Positions 1-7,364 of a stretch of DNA of 13,981 nucleotides are shown piece after piece. A program made the position numbers and the translations under genes. The stretch's first letter is position 1, and every line of letters begins with the position of its first letter. A model generated the notes under the pieces. The model did no database searches. It worked only from the letters and a program-made list of their open reading frames with translations, and was not told where the DNA came from. Source of the DNA: BS750m-G4 sp964472195 (lineage in GTDB: Bacteria; Bacteroidota; Ignavibacteria; Tepidaquicellales; Tepidaquicellaceae); the NCBI GenBank assembly GCA_964472195.1, contig CAYYJH010000074.1:1-13981 (forward strand), written 5' to 3'.

Positions 1-443
1 TTAATTCCGAATAATAAAGCTATTGTCAGTATAAAGCCGCTTCCCAAAAGACATCCTGCCATCTTACCCAATGAACTTGTCACGGATTCACGCGATGTTT
101 CGACTCCTTTGTCTCTTAACCATTTCGCTATTCCGCCTTCGAAAAATCCCGCGATAGCGTCTGTTAAAGCGTCGCCGATTACTCCTCCTGCAATTGCACC
201 AACGACTCCAAACAAAATTCCTCCCCATAATGCAGGAATTGTCAATAGTCCCGTGTCAATTGCTCCGAAAATAAGGTCAGGCAAAGCACTTTTTAATGAT
301 CTTTTTGCAAAGACAAGTCCAACAAGCGGCAGAAGTGTTAATGCTAAGATAATTGGTCCTATCTGAATTTCATATTGCAATGTTAGAAATCCCAGGATTC
401 CAACCAGAGCAGCAATTACAATAATGTATAAGAAATTTTTCAT
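1..443 (-). CDS. Partial glycine-rich integral membrane protein, unknown function
   Basis: An open frame starts at ATG (443-441) and runs without a stop through at least 147 codons to the left edge, so the C-terminus is missing. The visible protein begins MKNFLYIIVIAALVGILGFL, a hydrophobic segment at about residues 4-20. A second hydrophobic stretch follows at about 27-47 (GPIILALTLLPLVGLVFAKR). Next is a glycine-rich segment at about 65-95 with small-residue spacing (WGGILFGVVGAIAGGVIGDAL), then a soluble stretch with AKWLRDKGVETSRES, then another hydrophobic segment at the edge. GxxxG-like spacing suggests tightly packed helices. I do not recognise the family. It lies 105 bp downstream of nuoM on the same strand and could be co-transcribed, but nothing in the sequence ties it to complex I. 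There is no Shine-Dalgarno; the leader is A/T-rich. Confidence 0.7.
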   Translation of the reverse strand, partial: MKNFLYIIVIAALVGILGFLTLQYEIQIGPIILALTLLPLVGLVFAKRSLKSALPDLIFGAIDTGLLTIPALWGGILFGVVGAIAGGVIGDALTDAIAGFFEGGIAKWLRDKGVETSRESVTSSLGKMAGCLLGSGFILTIALLFGI

Positions 444-548
444 CTGATTAATTTTTTTAATAAATGTTATTTAGTCTTAGAGTTGGTGGTGAGAACACGA
501 ATAACTGGAAAAGTCTGGAAACGTTTTATGTTAACTTAGATATCCTGT

Positions 549-2087
549 CTATTTACCGTTTATCTGCCCGGCGTTTAGTTTCGCATTGGTGTTTTCAAAA
601 TTCATCAAAATCTTCTCGACACTCTTTTCAGTTATCTTAAGAAAAGTATTCGGCTGCACACCAATCCACACAACAAATATCAAAATAGGAACAAGAGCAA
701 ACAGTTCATTTTTATTTATGTCTTTAAGCGACCTGTTCTTATCATTCTCAATCGGTCCGAGCATCACACGCTGGAATAACCAAAGAAGATAAACAGCAGA
801 AAATATAACTGCAGTTGTTGAAAGAATCACATAGATGTTTGAATCGAGATTTAGAGAATTGAAAGCACCAACCAGCACTAGAAACTCTCCGATGAAACCG
901 TTTAAACCGGGCAAACCAATCGAGGATAAACAAATTACAAGAAATATTCCGGAAAAGATCGGCATGACTTTCATTAAACCCCCGAACTCTTTTATTTCTT
1001 TCGTATGCCTCCTTTCATAAATCATCCCTACGATCATGAAGAGTGCCCCGGTTGACAAACCATGGTTAATCATTTGTATTACACTCCCCTGCATCGCTGT
1101 TTGTGTTAATGCAAATGTTCCCAGAACAATAAACCCAAGATGGCTTACAGACGAGTACGCGACGAGTTTCTTCATGTCTTTTTGTACAATGGAAAGCAAT
1201 GCACCGTAAATAATACCGATAACAGCTAAAGTTGCTATGTAGGGTGTCAATTTGACAAACGCAGCAGGGAATAAAGAAAGCGAAAACCTTATGAGTCCGT
1301 ACGTACCCATCTTCAACAGTAATGCAGCAAGAATAACACTTCCTGCGGTCGGTGCCTGAACGTGAGCATCGGGCAGCCATGTATGAAAAGGAAATAAAGG
1401 TATTTTTATAAGAAAACCCAATGTAAAAAACACAAATAGAATGATCTGCTTATCAAGAGGTAAATTAAGGGCGGCTAATTGCAGCTTTGTCAGGTCAAGT
1501 GAAAATTCCCCGATATAAGGTTCGCATAAAAATCCTAACCAGATAATTCCGATTAATAGTAAAACACTCCCAAACATCGTATACAGGAAGAACTTCACAG
1601 CTGCATAAACCCTGTTCTCCGAACCCCATATACCGATAAGAAAATACATTGGTATGAGAATGAATTCCCAAAAAACATAAAACAACACAAGGTCGACCGA
1701 ACTGAATACACCGATTAAACCTCCCTCCATTAAAAGTATCAGTAAATAGAATTCCTTAACCCTTATTTTAATGGTGTTCCACGAAACAATAATGCTTAAA
1801 GGGAAAATGAAGGTTGTTAAAAGAATGAGCAGAAGTGAAATTCCATCGATACCGACATAATAATTAGCATTAATGATACCTATCCATTTGTGCTTTTCAA
1901 TAAATTGATAATCACCGGAAAAAGTATTAAATAATAAATAAGCATACACTGCAAATGCAAAAGTAAGAACTGAGATAATAATCGTGTAAACCTTTACCAG
2001 TTTTTCATTCTCTCTTTTGAAAATCAGTAAGGGTAATGCAAAAACTATCGGTAAAAAAATCAGTATACTTAGTAAATATTTTTCCAA
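549..2087 (-). CDS. nuoM: NADH-quinone oxidoreductase subunit M (complex I antiporter-like subunit)
   Basis: This is a membrane-arm subunit of respiratory complex I, one of the three Mrp-antiporter-like subunits that move protons when NADH is oxidised and quinone reduced. The 512 residues match the usual NuoM length and are almost wholly hydrophobic, with about 14 membrane segments. Visible family residues are Glu141 in FWEFILIPMYFLIG, Lys228 in FLIKIPLFPFHTWLPDAH, Lys259 in LLLKMGTYG, His316 in SVSHLGF, His342 in NHGLSTG and Glu401 in GFIGEF. These correspond to the proton-channel positions known from E. coli NuoM. The start is TTG: an in-frame TAA lies two codons upstream, and the next in-frame Met (residue 120) would remove several helices. 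The gene is isolated: the upstream neighbour is an SDR-like gene and the downstream one a small membrane protein, not nuoL or nuoN. Paralogues such as MrpD or hydrogenase subunits are possible, but the motifs fit NuoM best. Confidence 0.95.
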   Translation of the reverse strand: MEKYLLSILIFLPIVFALPLLIFKRENEKLVKVYTIIISVLTFAFAVYAYLLFNTFSGDYQFIEKHKWIGIINANYYVGIDGISLLLILLTTFIFPLSIIVSWNTIKIRVKEFYLLILLMEGGLIGVFSSVDLVLFYVFWEFILIPMYFLIGIWGSENRVYAAVKFFLYTMFGSVLLLIGIIWLGFLCEPYIGEFSLDLTKLQLAALNLPLDKQIILFVFFTLGFLIKIPLFPFHTWLPDAHVQAPTAGSVILAALLLKMGTYGLIRFSLSLFPAAFVKLTPYIATLAVIGIIYGALLSIVQKDMKKLVAYSSVSHLGFIVLGTFALTQTAMQGSVIQMINHGLSTGALFMIVGMIYERRHTKEIKEFGGLMKVMPIFSGIFLVICLSSIGLPGLNGFIGEFLVLVGAFNSLNLDSNIYVILSTTAVIFSAVYLLWLFQRVMLGPIENDKNRSLKDINKNELFALVPILIFVVWIGVQPNTFLKITEKSVEKILMNFENTNAKLNAGQINGK

Positions 2088-2156
2088 AGTGAATTAAATA
2101 AAAGTGTTTTCTTCAATATTCTTTAAGTGTAAGGGATCAATTTCATCGAAATAAAA

Positions 2157-3851
2157 CTATCCTTTCATTCGAAGACCTTTTTCTTCATTTATAAATATCC
2201 AGCCAACAACCTTGCCAATATTTATATCCTTGAAATTGTTCCAGTAGTCATTGTTAAAAACAAATCTCGAACTGAACGAACTTTCCGTCATCATTGCTGA
2301 TTGAGCCATAATGTTTTTGAATCTTTCTTTCCATAATTTCCAGTTGCTTTCTCTCAAGTCAACCCAGCCATCTTGCGCCCAGCCATCGATCTTTGATTTT
2401 GTGACCTTAATTTCATCTCCTTCACTTTCTGCTGGAATCTTAACTTCAGGTCCACGGATGTATTCTTTACCATCAGGAAACAGTATCGGTACACCAATAG
2501 AAACCATTTCATTTCTTAATCTTGAATCATTTTTAATAAAGTCAAACATTTTGTTCGTTTGATTCTTCGGTGTATCTTTTATAAAATCATTAAAATTACC
2601 ATAAACAAGTTTGATCATCTGTGTTTCATACAATAATTTCGATAACCTCGGGGGACCCAGCATTTCAAAAGCCACAGAATCCGTCCTGTATTTTTTCTCC
2701 AGCTCTTTAATTTTCTTAACGGCTCTATGCTGCATAAAACCTGCTCTGTAAGATGGCTCCATTACAGACGTATCGAGTGCACCAATAACTTCATGACCTG
2801 TGTTTCCTCCTTTAAGTTCCCTCATAATATCTTCTGCAATCTCTTCCGGTGTAACAAATTCCATTTGACCTAATGTCGAAATAGTTTCGAACTCTCCACG
2901 AGAGAAAATACCGTTCTCTCCCGTATCGATGAATACGGTTTTTAAATTGCCCGTAGGTTTATACTTCTTATCGGAAATTCGTTGGAATGTCTTTTCCAAT
3001 TTCGTTTTATCATCAAGCTTTATATCGTAAATCTTAATCGGTTGGTTACGTTTTTTTATTTCTCCGTATTCTATTCTCTTCCATGCAATGGATGCTGTTG
3101 GTTTTATTTCCTTGATAGAGGGACCATCCGGCGTACGAGCCATTAGAAATAATAATAAAGTATGAGCACCAGCAATTGAAGATTTGCTCAATAATACACG
3201 TGAAGGTTTTTCCTCGCTGTGAGTAAATGGAATGTTTAATCCCATACCACCCGTACCACTCGTACCCACTTTCAAATAAACTAATGTATTAAATCTCAAC
3301 ATAGAATTATAGAGTATCTGAACATGCCTTATGAGTTGAGGAGTATACGAAGTGCAAATAAGTTTCTCAACTGAATCAAGCAGTTTACCATAATCATTAT
3401 CTTTACTCTTTGTAATCTTTAGAAGGTCATTATACGACTTGTAAATATTCTGGTATGCAATTGCTGTTGCAGTATTTATGCAATCGATTATTACATCTGG
3501 TTTGTATTTTTCCAACATTTGATATATGCATGATTCTCTTAACATTTTTTCATCGAGGTTATCAACAATATCGTGAATAACCAATCTTCTTTTCTGAATA
3601 TCATTCAAATAATCGTCTCTCTTCATATCTTTGAATGCACACCTTACGAAAATATTACCCCACCATGGAGTAAATAATCTTTTATTCTTAAATTCTTTAG
3701 ATAACTTAGCACAAATATCTTTTGCCTCATGCTCAAATAAAGATGTGAGAATAATCTGTTTTGGTTTGCCTTCTACAATCCTTCTGGCAGTAGCTGCACC
3801 AACCAAGCCCCAACCTCCTAATATTAAAACTTTCTTATTTTTAAGATCCAT
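2157..3851 (-). CDS. SDR-like Rossmann-fold protein with long C-terminal extension, unknown function
   Basis: The 564-residue protein opens with a beta strand and dinucleotide-binding loop, KVLILGGWGLVGAA (residues 7-20; Gly13, Gly15, Gly18), as in NAD(P)-binding extended SDR or epimerase proteins. Further SDR-like landmarks are DVIIDCINTATA (119-130), a likely cofactor-side strand, and GTSGTGGMGLN (196-206) at the place of the catalytic Ser. LLSKSSIAGAH (220-230) resembles the active-site helix around the conserved Lys (Lys223). The SDR Tyr expected four residues before that Lys is Val219, so standard dehydrogenase chemistry is doubtful. Residues from about 240 to the end form a charged extra region with no motif I recognise. 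The start is ATG and the leader is A/T-rich. It ends 69 bp before nuoM and begins 190 bp after the HNH gene, so its partners are unclear. I would call it an uncharacterised SDR-superfamily protein; substrate and cofactor are not known. Confidence 0.8.
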   Translation of the reverse strand: MDLKNKKVLILGGWGLVGAATARRIVEGKPKQIILTSLFEHEAKDICAKLSKEFKNKRLFTPWWGNIFVRCAFKDMKRDDYLNDIQKRRLVIHDIVDNLDEKMLRESCIYQMLEKYKPDVIIDCINTATAIAYQNIYKSYNDLLKITKSKDNDYGKLLDSVEKLICTSYTPQLIRHVQILYNSMLRFNTLVYLKVGTSGTGGMGLNIPFTHSEEKPSRVLLSKSSIAGAHTLLLFLMARTPDGPSIKEIKPTASIAWKRIEYGEIKKRNQPIKIYDIKLDDKTKLEKTFQRISDKKYKPTGNLKTVFIDTGENGIFSRGEFETISTLGQMEFVTPEEIAEDIMRELKGGNTGHEVIGALDTSVMEPSYRAGFMQHRAVKKIKELEKKYRTDSVAFEMLGPPRLSKLLYETQMIKLVYGNFNDFIKDTPKNQTNKMFDFIKNDSRLRNEMVSIGVPILFPDGKEYIRGPEVKIPAESEGDEIKVTKSKIDGWAQDGWVDLRESNWKLWKERFKNIMAQSAMMTESSFSSRFVFNNDYWNNFKDINIGKVVGWIFINEEKGLRMKG

Positions 3852-4041
3852 CTTTTTATAATTTATTTTTTATACAATACCTTTATTTATATTTATTTCA
3901 AGGTAGGATTCGGGAATTGCATTTTGATATGGAAAATTCATGAAAAAGTTATCTTTCTCAAAATATATTTCCCAATAAGTATTAATATGCAATAGATAAC
4001 AATTTAAAAATTATTTTAACGATGTACTCCGGGTTCAAAAG
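3852..4041. other. Intergenic region between the HNH gene and the SDR-like gene
   Basis: This is 190 bp of A/T-rich sequence with no ORF or tRNA. It must hold the 3' end of the HNH transcript and probably a promoter for the SDR-like gene, because the gap is too long for tight coupling. On the minus strand TATTGT and TATAAA-like hexamers lie near the ATG, but no convincing -35 partner stands out in such A/T-rich DNA. I found no strong hairpin with a T-run that would act as a terminator. Confidence 0.4.
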
Positions 4042-4539
4042 CTACATAAACAAATAAGGCTTCCAATCTTCATCAACTTTTCCTGCAAAGTTTTTGATGA
4101 ACGTTATGTGAGAAGGCTTTTTGGGATTATAATAAAGAACCATCTTTGCTTCTTCAGGGATTCTATCACCCTTCTTGTTGTTACATTTTATACATGCAGT
4201 CGTTAGATTTTCCCAGGTATCTTCACCTCCTCTTGATTTAGGAATAATATGGTCGATTGTAAGGTTTGTTGAAACTCCGCAATACTGACATCTATGATTA
4301 TCACGCCTGATAATATTTTTTCGAGATAATATTATCTTTTTAAAAGGTACTCTAACAAAAATTATTAGTCTGACTATACTCGGATATTCAAACGTTCTAT
4401 AGACCGTCCTGATAACTTTATTATTAACGGTGCTGATTACTTCAGCTTTTCCTAAATATGTTAAAATAATGGCTCTTCTTGCATTACAAATAGTAATAGG
4501 CTCATAGTTTTGATTCAGAACCAAAACCTTGCCATTCAA
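4042..4539 (-). CDS. HNH endonuclease family protein
   Basis: This is a 165-residue stand-alone HNH nuclease-type protein. The core is visible: Cys84-x2-Cys87 (RCQYCG), then TIDHIIPKSRGG with Asp96-His97 (the general base in this family), then ENLTTACIKCNNKKGDR with Asn111, Cys116 and Cys119. The two CxxC pairs should bind a structural zinc beside the beta-beta-alpha-metal fold. The N-terminal 75 residues (VLVLNQNYEPITICNARRAI and on) are the extension typical of the widespread chromosomal HNH family found singly in many bacteria. Its cellular role is generally unknown, and DNA nicking is inferred from the fold only. The start is TTG (4539-4537); the frame is open upstream to a TAA about 24 codons back, but contains no ATG. 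An 8-bp inverted repeat ends on the first base of this TTG. No restriction, toxin or phage gene is adjacent. Confidence 0.9.
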   Translation of the reverse strand: MNGKVLVLNQNYEPITICNARRAIILTYLGKAEVISTVNNKVIRTVYRTFEYPSIVRLIIFVRVPFKKIILSRKNIIRRDNHRCQYCGVSTNLTIDHIIPKSRGGEDTWENLTTACIKCNNKKGDRIPEEAKMVLYYNPKKPSHITFIKNFAGKVDEDWKPYLFM

Positions 4540-4557
4540 TAAATTCCGAGAATTTAT
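4539..4557 (-). promoter_or_regulatory. Inverted repeat overlapping the TTG start of the HNH gene
   Basis: On the minus strand ATAAATTC, then TCG, then GAATTTAT form a perfect 8-bp inverted repeat with a 3-nt loop. The last base of the right arm is the T of the TTG start codon. If it folds in mRNA it would bury the region just upstream of the start. In A/T-rich DNA one such repeat somewhere in 14 kb is not surprising by chance, so the position is the only reason to list it. Confidence 0.3.
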
Positions 4558-4776
4558 GGCTCTTTTTTTTCTATGTGTAGGACTATTTTCGTGGAAGACT
4601 TAACTCCTATATTATAAATTTATAAAATAATTTAGTTATATTTGTTAGAATAATCAATTTACTTGTTCAGCAATTCATTATTCTCAAAATAAACAAATCA
4701 TAAGCCCTTAAAAATATAAATGAAGTGACAACGGAAAGAAAATCCTAAAAAAAATGATTTATTTGAAATACTTTTT
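4558..4776. other. Intergenic region upstream of the HNH gene
   Basis: This is the bulk of a 237-bp gap between the methyltransferase stop and the HNH start. It has no ORF or RNA gene that I can support. It should carry the end of the rny-to-methyltransferase transcript and the HNH promoter. Just past the methyltransferase stop, a run of seven A and a run of eight T on the minus strand are separated by about 18 bases. They could pair as a very weak terminator, but there is no GC stem. An imperfect inverted repeat at 4647-4684 is listed separately. Confidence 0.4.
4647..4684. repeat. Imperfect inverted repeat in the gap upstream of the HNH gene
   Basis: AGAATAAT (4647-4654) and ATTATTCT (4677-4684) are perfect 8-bp complements. 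Inside them, after a C/C mismatch, AATT pairs with AATT, leaving a 12-nt loop. No T-run follows on either strand, so it is unlikely to be an intrinsic terminator. It lies about 110-145 bp upstream of the HNH start, a plausible place for an operator, but no regulator is evident. Confidence 0.3.
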
Positions 4777-5538
4777 TTACTTTTCGAGCTTGATGGCAAC
4801 TGAATATGGCGTCATTCTAAATCTTTTAATCAATTCAGGATCGAAATTAGAATTATTACCGACAACAGGCTCTTGAAAATCAACTACAGTATATCCAGCA
4901 TCTTTGAATATTTTGAAATAATATGAAAGCGGTCGGTGAAATGATATGAATTCCGTTTTAAAAGGACCCCATTCTTGTCTAAATTTTAATGAATCAAAAT
5001 AAGATGAAGTCCACGTAAACCTCACACTATTATCTTCGAGTCTTTCCGGTAAAATTGGACTCCCAAAACAGGGATGAGAAAAGACATTAATACAAACCCC
5101 ACCTTTTTTAAGTACTCTATAAAATGACTTTATAGCACTTTCTACATCTGAGACATCCATTAGAACATAATTTGAAACCACAATGTCAAAGAAATCGTCT
5201 TGCTGGGTTTCAAGACTCAAACAAGAATCACATATAAAATTTAATTCTGAATTATTCTTTCCCTTTTCTTTTCTTGCTTTTTCATTCGCATAGAGTATCA
5301 TGTTCTCTGATACATCAACTCCCGTTACTTTAGCTCCGGAATTCGCCATCTTCACCGAAAGATATCCATTACCACATCCCGCATCCAATATAATCTTTCC
5401 GTTTACATCTCCCAGCATTTCCCAGAGAACCGGATCAGAATTAAGAATCCTGTTGTTATCGCCTCCTTCACCAATCCATGAATCCCATTCGATAGATCTT
5501 TCTTCCCATGACCTTATGACATCCTTATCTTCACTCAT
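4777..5538 (-). CDS. Class I SAM-dependent methyltransferase
   Basis: The 253-residue protein has a standard Rossmann methyltransferase core. Motif I is ILDAGCGNGYL (50-60, binds S-adenosylmethionine). The acidic residue that binds the ribose is Asp75 in VTGVDVSENM. Motif IV-like FDIVVSNYVLMDV is at 117-129, and VLKKGGVCINVFSHPCF at 142-158 follows the usual post-motif loop. The N-terminus (IRSWEERSIEWDSWIGEGGD) and the C-terminal part (about 160-240, aromatic-rich) probably form the substrate lid, but the substrate cannot be read from sequence; a small molecule is as likely as a quinone precursor. Its ATG overlaps the stop of the upstream aminotransferase gene by 4 bp (ATGA), which implies translational coupling and perhaps a shared pathway. 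There is no Shine-Dalgarno beyond the coupling. It is the last gene of the likely rny-coaE-aminotransferase transcript. Confidence 0.9.
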   Translation of the reverse strand: MSEDKDVIRSWEERSIEWDSWIGEGGDNNRILNSDPVLWEMLGDVNGKIILDAGCGNGYLSVKMANSGAKVTGVDVSENMILYANEKARKEKGKNNSELNFICDSCLSLETQQDDFFDIVVSNYVLMDVSDVESAIKSFYRVLKKGGVCINVFSHPCFGSPILPERLEDNSVRFTWTSSYFDSLKFRQEWGPFKTEFISFHRPLSYYFKIFKDAGYTVVDFQEPVVGNNSNFDPELIKRFRMTPYSVAIKLEK

Positions 5539-6713
5539 GCATTTTCAATAACTTTTTCAAAAAAATATAGAAATATATTTGCTTCTTCCTTAGTAATAAT
5601 TAATGGAGGTAATAAACGAATGACATTATCACTTACAAGATTTACAAGTATTTTATTGTCAAAAAGTTTATTTACGACTTCGGATGGATTTACATTTTGA
5701 ACTTCAATCCCTAGCATTAATCCCAAGCCTCTGACATCTTTTATTTTCTCTGGAAATTTTTTCTGAAGATCAAACAATTTACTTTTGAGGTGATCTCCTA
5801 TAACCGATGCGTTCTCCATAACTCCATTCTTCAATTCATCAAGCACTACAATCCCTGCTGCACATGAAACCGGGTTTCCACCAAAAGTTGTACCGTGCTC
5901 ACCAATCTTCCAGCTATCGTTTAAATATTCCTTCGACATAATTGCCCCAAGTGGAAGTCCTCCACCAATCCCTTTTGCAACAACACAAATATCTACGTAA
6001 GCGTTAAAATGATGTATGGATAAAAATTTTCCAGTTCTCCCCGCACCGCATTGAATACAATCAGCAACAATTAAAAAATTATATTTATCTTTCAGTTCCT
6101 GCAGCTTCTCTATAAATCCCACATCAGCTACATTAACACCACCTTCCCCTTGAATGAATTCAAGAAAAACTGCTGCTGTTTCTTCATCAATGTTATCTTC
6201 CAGATCTTTGATTGAATTATAAGGCAGAAATTTTGTAAATGGAAGGAAAGGTTCGTGATCTTTTCTGTATTTATCTTTATAAGTCAACGATAAAGAACCG
6301 TAAGTTCTTCCATGGAATCCACCGGTAAATGATATTAGTTTTACTTTCTTATCAGATTTGAAATGCTTTCTTGTAAGCTTAATTGCACCTTCGATTGACT
6401 CTGTTCCGGTTGATGCAAGAAATACTCTTTTAAATCCCGCTAACTTCAATAACTTTTCTGCGAAATCGACCTGTGTATCCTGGTAGAAAAAATTGGAAAG
6501 ATGACTGAACTTTTCTGTTTGATTTATGATTGCAGTTCTTACTTTTTTGTTAGAATAACCAAGAACATTAACAGCAAGTCCTCCAATCAGATCAAGATAA
6601 CGCTCACCGGTTTTTGTAAATAAGTATACTCCTTCTCCCCTGTCAATTTCAGTCGGTAAACGTTTATAAGTGGGAAAAAATAATTTTTTCTCTTTATCGA
6701 AAATTTCGGGCAT
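5535..6713 (-). CDS. Class III PLP aminotransferase, acetylornithine aminotransferase-like
   Basis: This 392-residue fold-type I aminotransferase has the length and motifs of ArgD (N-acetylornithine + 2-oxoglutarate, arginine synthesis) and its relatives. The Schiff-base lysine is Lys247 in VVAKGIGGGLPLGA. The pyridine-nitrogen Asp is Asp218, and Gln221 follows in ADCIQCGAGRTGK. The substrate Arg is Arg136 in GGFHGRTYG. GTTFGGNP (274-281) is the phosphate-side loop from the partner subunit. Two features differ from typical ArgD: Cys219 replaces the Glu of the DE(V/I)Q motif, and STGTESIEGA (101-110) replaces the usual NSGAEANEAA. No arg or lys biosynthesis gene is adjacent, so ornithine, lysine, GABA or another omega-amine remain possible substrates and I give no gene symbol. 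The start ATG lies 6 bp after coaE; the 3' end overlaps the methyltransferase by 4 bp. Confidence 0.85.
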   Translation of the reverse strand: MPEIFDKEKKLFFPTYKRLPTEIDRGEGVYLFTKTGERYLDLIGGLAVNVLGYSNKKVRTAIINQTEKFSHLSNFFYQDTQVDFAEKLLKLAGFKRVFLASTGTESIEGAIKLTRKHFKSDKKVKLISFTGGFHGRTYGSLSLTYKDKYRKDHEPFLPFTKFLPYNSIKDLEDNIDEETAAVFLEFIQGEGGVNVADVGFIEKLQELKDKYNFLIVADCIQCGAGRTGKFLSIHHFNAYVDICVVAKGIGGGLPLGAIMSKEYLNDSWKIGEHGTTFGGNPVSCAAGIVVLDELKNGVMENASVIGDHLKSKLFDLQKKFPEKIKDVRGLGLMLGIEVQNVNPSEVVNKLFDNKILVNLVSDNVIRLLPPLIITKEEANIFLYFFEKVIENA

Positions 6714-6719
6714 AATAAT

Positions 6720-7334
6720 TCAAGATTTCTTTAATGTCTTAAATACTCTGCTCAGAAAATTTATTTGAGGATTGAGTTTAGATATGGTATCATTATTCCT
6801 GATTACAAAATCAGCATTCTTGACTTTTGTACGCTCATCTATTTGATATCTCATCATGTTCTCAACTTCTGCTCTTCGGGCTCCATCCCTTCGCATTATT
6901 CTTTTGATTCTATTTTCTTTATTGGCAAATACCATTACAATGTAATCAAGTTGTTCATCGAAAAAACTTTCAAAAATCAAAGCAGCTTCTATCAGGATTA
7001 TATTCTCCTTACACTTTTTCGCTTCTTTCATTATATAATCTATTACCACGGGATGAACAATCTCATTTATCCTTTTAAAATTCTTTTTTGATTGAAATAT
7101 AACTTTTCTTAGTTTTGCTAAATTTATCTTACCTTTAAAATTCAGGATATCTTTTCCAAACTCCTTAACCACATTTACCGCCAGCTTTTTATTTTTGATG
7201 TAAAGCTCTTTTGCAATTGGGTCGGCATAGAAAACTTTAAATCCTTTCTTTTCAAGTTTTCTACAAACTTCAGATTTGCCGGAACCAATTCCGCCTGTAA
7301 CACCAACAAGTAATTTATTCTTTATTCCATTCAT
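6720..7334 (-). CDS. coaE: Dephospho-CoA kinase
   Basis: This enzyme catalyses the last step of coenzyme A synthesis, ATP-dependent phosphorylation of the 3'-hydroxyl of dephospho-CoA, in the cytoplasm. The 204 residues fit the family. The Walker A loop is GGIGSGKS (14-21). The catalytic Asp lies in FYADPIAKELY (Asp38), the CoA-binding segment has INEIVHPVV (89-97, His94), and LIEAALIFES (114-123) matches the conserved strand usually written VPLLFE. The lid helix has RIKRIMRRD (142-150), and the C-terminal DERTKVKNAD (166-175) is the classic signature. The start is ATG; a few residues (MNGIKNK) precede the first strand. It sits 30 bp after rny and 6 bp before the aminotransferase, so it is probably co-transcribed with both. 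There is no sign of special regulation. Confidence 0.96.
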   Translation of the reverse strand: MNGIKNKLLVGVTGGIGSGKSEVCRKLEKKGFKVFYADPIAKELYIKNKKLAVNVVKEFGKDILNFKGKINLAKLRKVIFQSKKNFKRINEIVHPVVIDYIMKEAKKCKENIILIEAALIFESFFDEQLDYIVMVFANKENRIKRIMRRDGARRAEVENMMRYQIDERTKVKNADFVIRNNDTISKLNPQINFLSRVFKTLKKS

Positions 7335-7364
7335 TAACTAAATTAGTTTAATATTTTAAAAAAT

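Noticed and set aside
109..366. Plus-strand ORF of 85 codons opposite the left-end membrane protein
   Set aside because: It is antisense to the open minus-strand frame 443-1, which encodes a coherent membrane protein; the plus-strand product is low-complexity (Pro/Ser/Ala/Ile-rich) with no family pattern.
4021..4041. tRNA T-arm-like sequence (GAACCCGGAG) just after the HNH gene
   Set aside because: No acceptor, D or anticodon arms can be formed around it, and there is no GGTTCRANYCC-type T-loop.
4637..4644. TATATTTG on the plus strand as a Bacteroidota-type -7 box
   Set aside because: No plus-strand gene lies downstream, so the match to TAnnTTTG is likely chance.
4747..4779. A-run and T-run after the methyltransferase as an intrinsic terminator
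   Set aside because: Pairing would be A-U only with no GC stem; such runs are common in this A/T-rich DNA.
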